64,000 bases of DNA, taken from Polyangiaceae bacterium (lineage in GTDB: Bacteria; Myxococcota_A; Polyangia; Polyangiales; Polyangiaceae). Below are positions 62,125 to 64,000 of the stretch, one piece after another (position 1 is the first letter of the stretch; every line of letters starts with the position of its first letter). Both the position numbers and the translations under genes were made by a program. The stretch covers positions 3,100,001-3,164,000 of the forward strand of contig JADJRH010000011.1 of the NCBI GenBank assembly GCA_016712345.1. The letters run 5' to 3'. The notes under the pieces were generated by a model that saw only the letters and a list, made by a program, of their open reading frames with translations, searched no databases and had not been told where the DNA came from.

Positions 62125-63251
62125 GGGATGATCTCCAACAGGATGAACGGGGTAAACTGCTTGGGTTTACCCACGCCGAGATCAATGCGGGCCGAAACCC
62201 GGTAAATCCCCGGCCGAAGGCCCGTTGCGGCAATGGATATACTGGTTGCGTTGGAGCCTGTTTTTGCAAACCAGTGCACATCGGAAGGGTCGAAAATACC
62301 GGATGCGGGCCAGAAGTAGAGCCGATCGGCGCTGGTCAAGCCCTGACCGAGCAAAACAAGCGCTGCTGCGGCCGAGTGTTTTAGGCTGGAGTGCGCTTGG
62401 AGAGACCATGTACCCGACGGTTGAACAAGCAACTCAATGGGTTGAGAAGCTTGTTTGTTTGCGTACACCGTCACTCGGGCTACCCCCGGTTTGACAGCAA
62501 CAGGGAGCTGAAAACGCAGTGAATGTTCGGCATCAAGCGTTGTGAAAGCGCCGATCACCTGCGAACCTACTCGAATGGAGGTGACAGGCTCCGGGAAATT
62601 TCCCTCAAGCCGAACGAATGATTGTTCTGCCGCCATGGTAGGCACCGCAGCCGAGAGTGTGGGCGGCGGCGTTGCGGTGGGCCCTTCAAGCGTGACCCCA
62701 CCGGGTGCCACCATGGCTCCCGCCGGGCCGACGGGTAGAAGCGATTTGAGTTGAACCGGCCACACTTCAAACAGAGCAAAAGGCCTGTGCCGGATTTGAA
62801 GGGGCGAAAACACTTTCTCCATGACTTCAGGCGACGTGGGCACGAGAGTGATGTTGAGTTTACCCTGGCCGCTGTTTCCCGCCGGACCTCCGAGCAGAGG
62901 TAAGGTTAGGGTAGGTTCCGCAGAAAACACACGGATCACTTCACCCAGCAAACGATGGGCACCGTCGGCGTTTTGGCTTGGACCGTCACCGTAGGTGGTG
63001 ACCAGGTAGAAAAGGGAAAGTGTGGTAGGCGGCGGCGTTGTCGTCCCGTCGGGATTGCGCACATACCCATCGTTCTTGTGATCGGCATGTTCGTTTACCC
63101 ACAGAAGCGAAACTCGAATTTCTTCTTTGTTGCCAATGGCTTCAGGTGGAATGTTGGCGAGCACTCCGTTCACCGGTGCGGGCGCAACCTTGTTGGCCAG
63201 CACAAACCGGAGAATATCAGATGCGTGGTAGAGATTGGTAAACGTGGCCAT
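62121..63251 (-). CDS. DUF4255 / Pvc16-like tail terminator
   Basis: 376 residues. Residues about 1-180 match DUF4255 (Pvc16 N): NLYHASDILRFVLANKVAPAPVNGVLANIPP, TTLSLFYLVTTYG, NADGAHRLLGEVIRVFSAEPTLTLPLL, ITLVPTSPEVMEKVFSPLQIRHRPFALFEVWPVQL. About 200 extra residues are Ig-like/IPT-like strands (AEQSFVRLEGNFPEPVTSIRVGSQVIGAF). The terminator caps tube and sheath length. Immediately follows the Pro-rich gene (TAA-ATG). Confidence 0.9.
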   Translation of the reverse strand: MATFTNLYHASDILRFVLANKVAPAPVNGVLANIPPEAIGNKEEIRVSLLWVNEHADHKNDGYVRNPDGTTTPPPTTLSLFYLVTTYGDGPSQNADGAHRLLGEVIRVFSAEPTLTLPLLGGPAGNSGQGKLNITLVPTSPEVMEKVFSPLQIRHRPFALFEVWPVQLKSLLPVGPAGAMVAPGGVTLEGPTATPPPTLSAAVPTMAAEQSFVRLEGNFPEPVTSIRVGSQVIGAFTTLDAEHSLRFQLPVAVKPGVARVTVYANKQASQPIELLVQPSGTWSLQAHSSLKHSAAAALVLLGQGLTSADRLYFWPASGIFDPSDVHWFAKTGSNATSISIAATGLRPGIYRVSARIDLGVGKPKQFTPFILLEIIP

Positions 63252-64000
63252 TTACCACCTCCCTCCCCGTTGCGATTCAAACGAAAGGCCTGGGTCAATT
63301 TCGTGGGCACGCGGTGACCGCACTACGGGCGGCGGGCGTGCGGCATCGGCCGGGCGGGTATGAAGTTCTATCCGACCGATGGTGACCGACACTGAAGGCG
63401 TGCGCGGCGGCGCGGCAGGCGCGCTGGGAGTTTTGGAGGAGCCGGCCCGCGCGGCAGTGGGCGCCGGGCGAACGGTGGGCTCGGCGCGACGCTGAGGCTC
63501 GCGCGTTGCGACAGGAGCGGGGCGCAGAACCGGCGCCGCGGCGGGTTGACCGGGTTTGGGTTGAGCTTTGTCGGCCCCCTTGTCACGCCCGTTGTTTTTT
63601 TGACCGCCGCGATCTACCCGTTCACTCGGTTGTGTACGCATTGCGATTGGGGCGGCAACCGATTGACTTGGTTTGTCAACCTGTGGAGGCGCCGGGCGGG
63701 GCGAGGGGGTGGGGGCGGCCGGAGACGGCGGGCGCGCGAGCGCGCCCGCCGTCTCCGGCCGCTCCCGCCTTTCGATGGGAGTAAGGTCGCGAACGGGCGG
63801 GAGTGGAGGCGCGGGCGGCCGCGCAAGCGCGGCCGCCCGCGCCTCCACTCCCGCCACCCCCTCGCCCCGCTCCGGCGCCGCAACGCGGGCCTCACGGCCT
63901 GCGTCCGCCGCGCCTGCGCGCTCCTTCGGGGACGTGGGCACCATCACGCGCTCCAGCACCGACACGGTTCGTTCAATCACCCGCTCACGCACCACCAGAG
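63252..64000 (-). CDS. Pro/Ala/Arg-rich eCIS operon protein, 5' end beyond window
   Basis: At least 247 residues; the frame is open to the right edge so the N-terminus may be missing. Most of the protein is Pro/Ala/Arg low complexity, with two ALARPP units encoded by the palindromes below. The C-terminal SVSVTIGRIELHTRPADAARPPPVV resembles the conserved VTIGRIEVR motif I associate with small proteins of eCIS and phage-tail-like operons just before the terminator gene (from memory; needs a profile search). Stop abuts the DUF4255 ATG. Confidence 0.7.
   Translation of the reverse strand, partial: LVVRERVIERTVSVLERVMVPTSPKERAGAADAGREARVAAPERGEGVAGVEARAAALARPPAPPLPPVRDLTPIERRERPETAGALARPPSPAAPTPSPRPAPPQVDKPSQSVAAPIAMRTQPSERVDRGGQKNNGRDKGADKAQPKPGQPAAAPVLRPAPVATREPQRRAEPTVRPAPTAARAGSSKTPSAPAAPPRTPSVSVTIGRIELHTRPADAARPPPVVRSPRAHEIDPGLSFESQRGGRW
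63715..63762. repeat. 22-base-arm inverted repeat with 4-base loop in coding sequence
   Basis: Left arm 63715-63736 and right arm 63741-63762 enclose CGAG. All arm bases pair except a G-T at the outermost position. It lies in the Pro-rich gene, encodes an ALARPP stretch, and is too far from the gene's end to be its terminator. Confidence 0.85.
63796..63855. repeat. Perfect 29-base-arm inverted repeat with 2-base loop in coding sequence
   Basis: Left arm 63796-63824 and right arm 63827-63855 enclose AA and match without mismatch. Its centre GCGCAAGCGCGG resembles the centre of the first palindrome (GCGCGAGCGCGC), and both encode ALARPP on the minus strand, so they look like related insertions. 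Confidence 0.9.

Overview
The window looks like a chromosome piece from a myxobacterium-like member of the Myxococcota (inference). It is GC-rich and gene-dense. It has many lipoproteins with long Gly/Ser/Thr linkers, a Hanks-type Ser/Thr kinase with a sensor-like C-terminus, a hybrid histidine kinase, an ECF sigma/FecR pair and a large contractile-injection operon. I saw no tRNA, rRNA, insertion sequence, CRISPR array or convincing terminator.

Positions 1-35.3 kb are a mosaic of mostly short transcription units on both strands: the start of an M13 metallopeptidase, a beta-propeller lipoprotein, a DUF4336-like/LysR pair, a bile-acid-symporter-family transporter followed by a degenerate dihydroorotate-dehydrogenase/membrane fusion, a tightly overlapped ferritin-like/ECF sigma/FecR group, a heme-binding-type lipoprotein, an N-acyl-D-amino-acid deacylase, a hybrid histidine kinase, a GFA protein, a kinase fused to a PhnD-like binding domain, a vanadium haloperoxidase, a ComEC-like MBL protein with a eukaryotic-type XendoU nuclease carrying a lamin-tail domain, then lipoproteins (one glycosidase-like, one alpha/beta hydrolase, one WD40-like) and a glutathione S-transferase.

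Positions 35.3-64 kb are one minus-strand operon, read from the right edge leftwards, encoding most of an extracellular contractile injection system (eCIS; Afp/PVC/MAC relatives). The order is: Pro-rich protein, Pvc16/DUF4255 terminator, AAA+ ATPase, small protein, CIS tube/adaptor protein, LysM/gpX hub protein, gpD-like and gpV-like spike genes, an unknown Ala-rich protein, gp25, a baseplate protein split by a frameshift, a second baseplate J-like protein, a tail-protein-I-like protein with beta-helix C-terminus, a DUF6519/beta-helix protein, a coiled-coil protein, a giant 1894-residue DUF4157 (eCIS core) protein, and two unrecognised genes. Most junctions are ATGA or TAATG overlaps or gaps under 20 bases, so translation is probably coupled. 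Sheath and inner-tube genes are not in the window and would be expected to the right.

The most interesting items are the giant DUF4157 protein (possible tape measure, cargo or both) with its two orphan partner genes, two near-perfect long palindromes inside the Pro-rich coding sequence, the split baseplate gene, the MBL/XendoU pair, and a DNA-level, frame-independent excess of TCTACCC/GGGTAGA and GTGTAC/GTACAC motifs.
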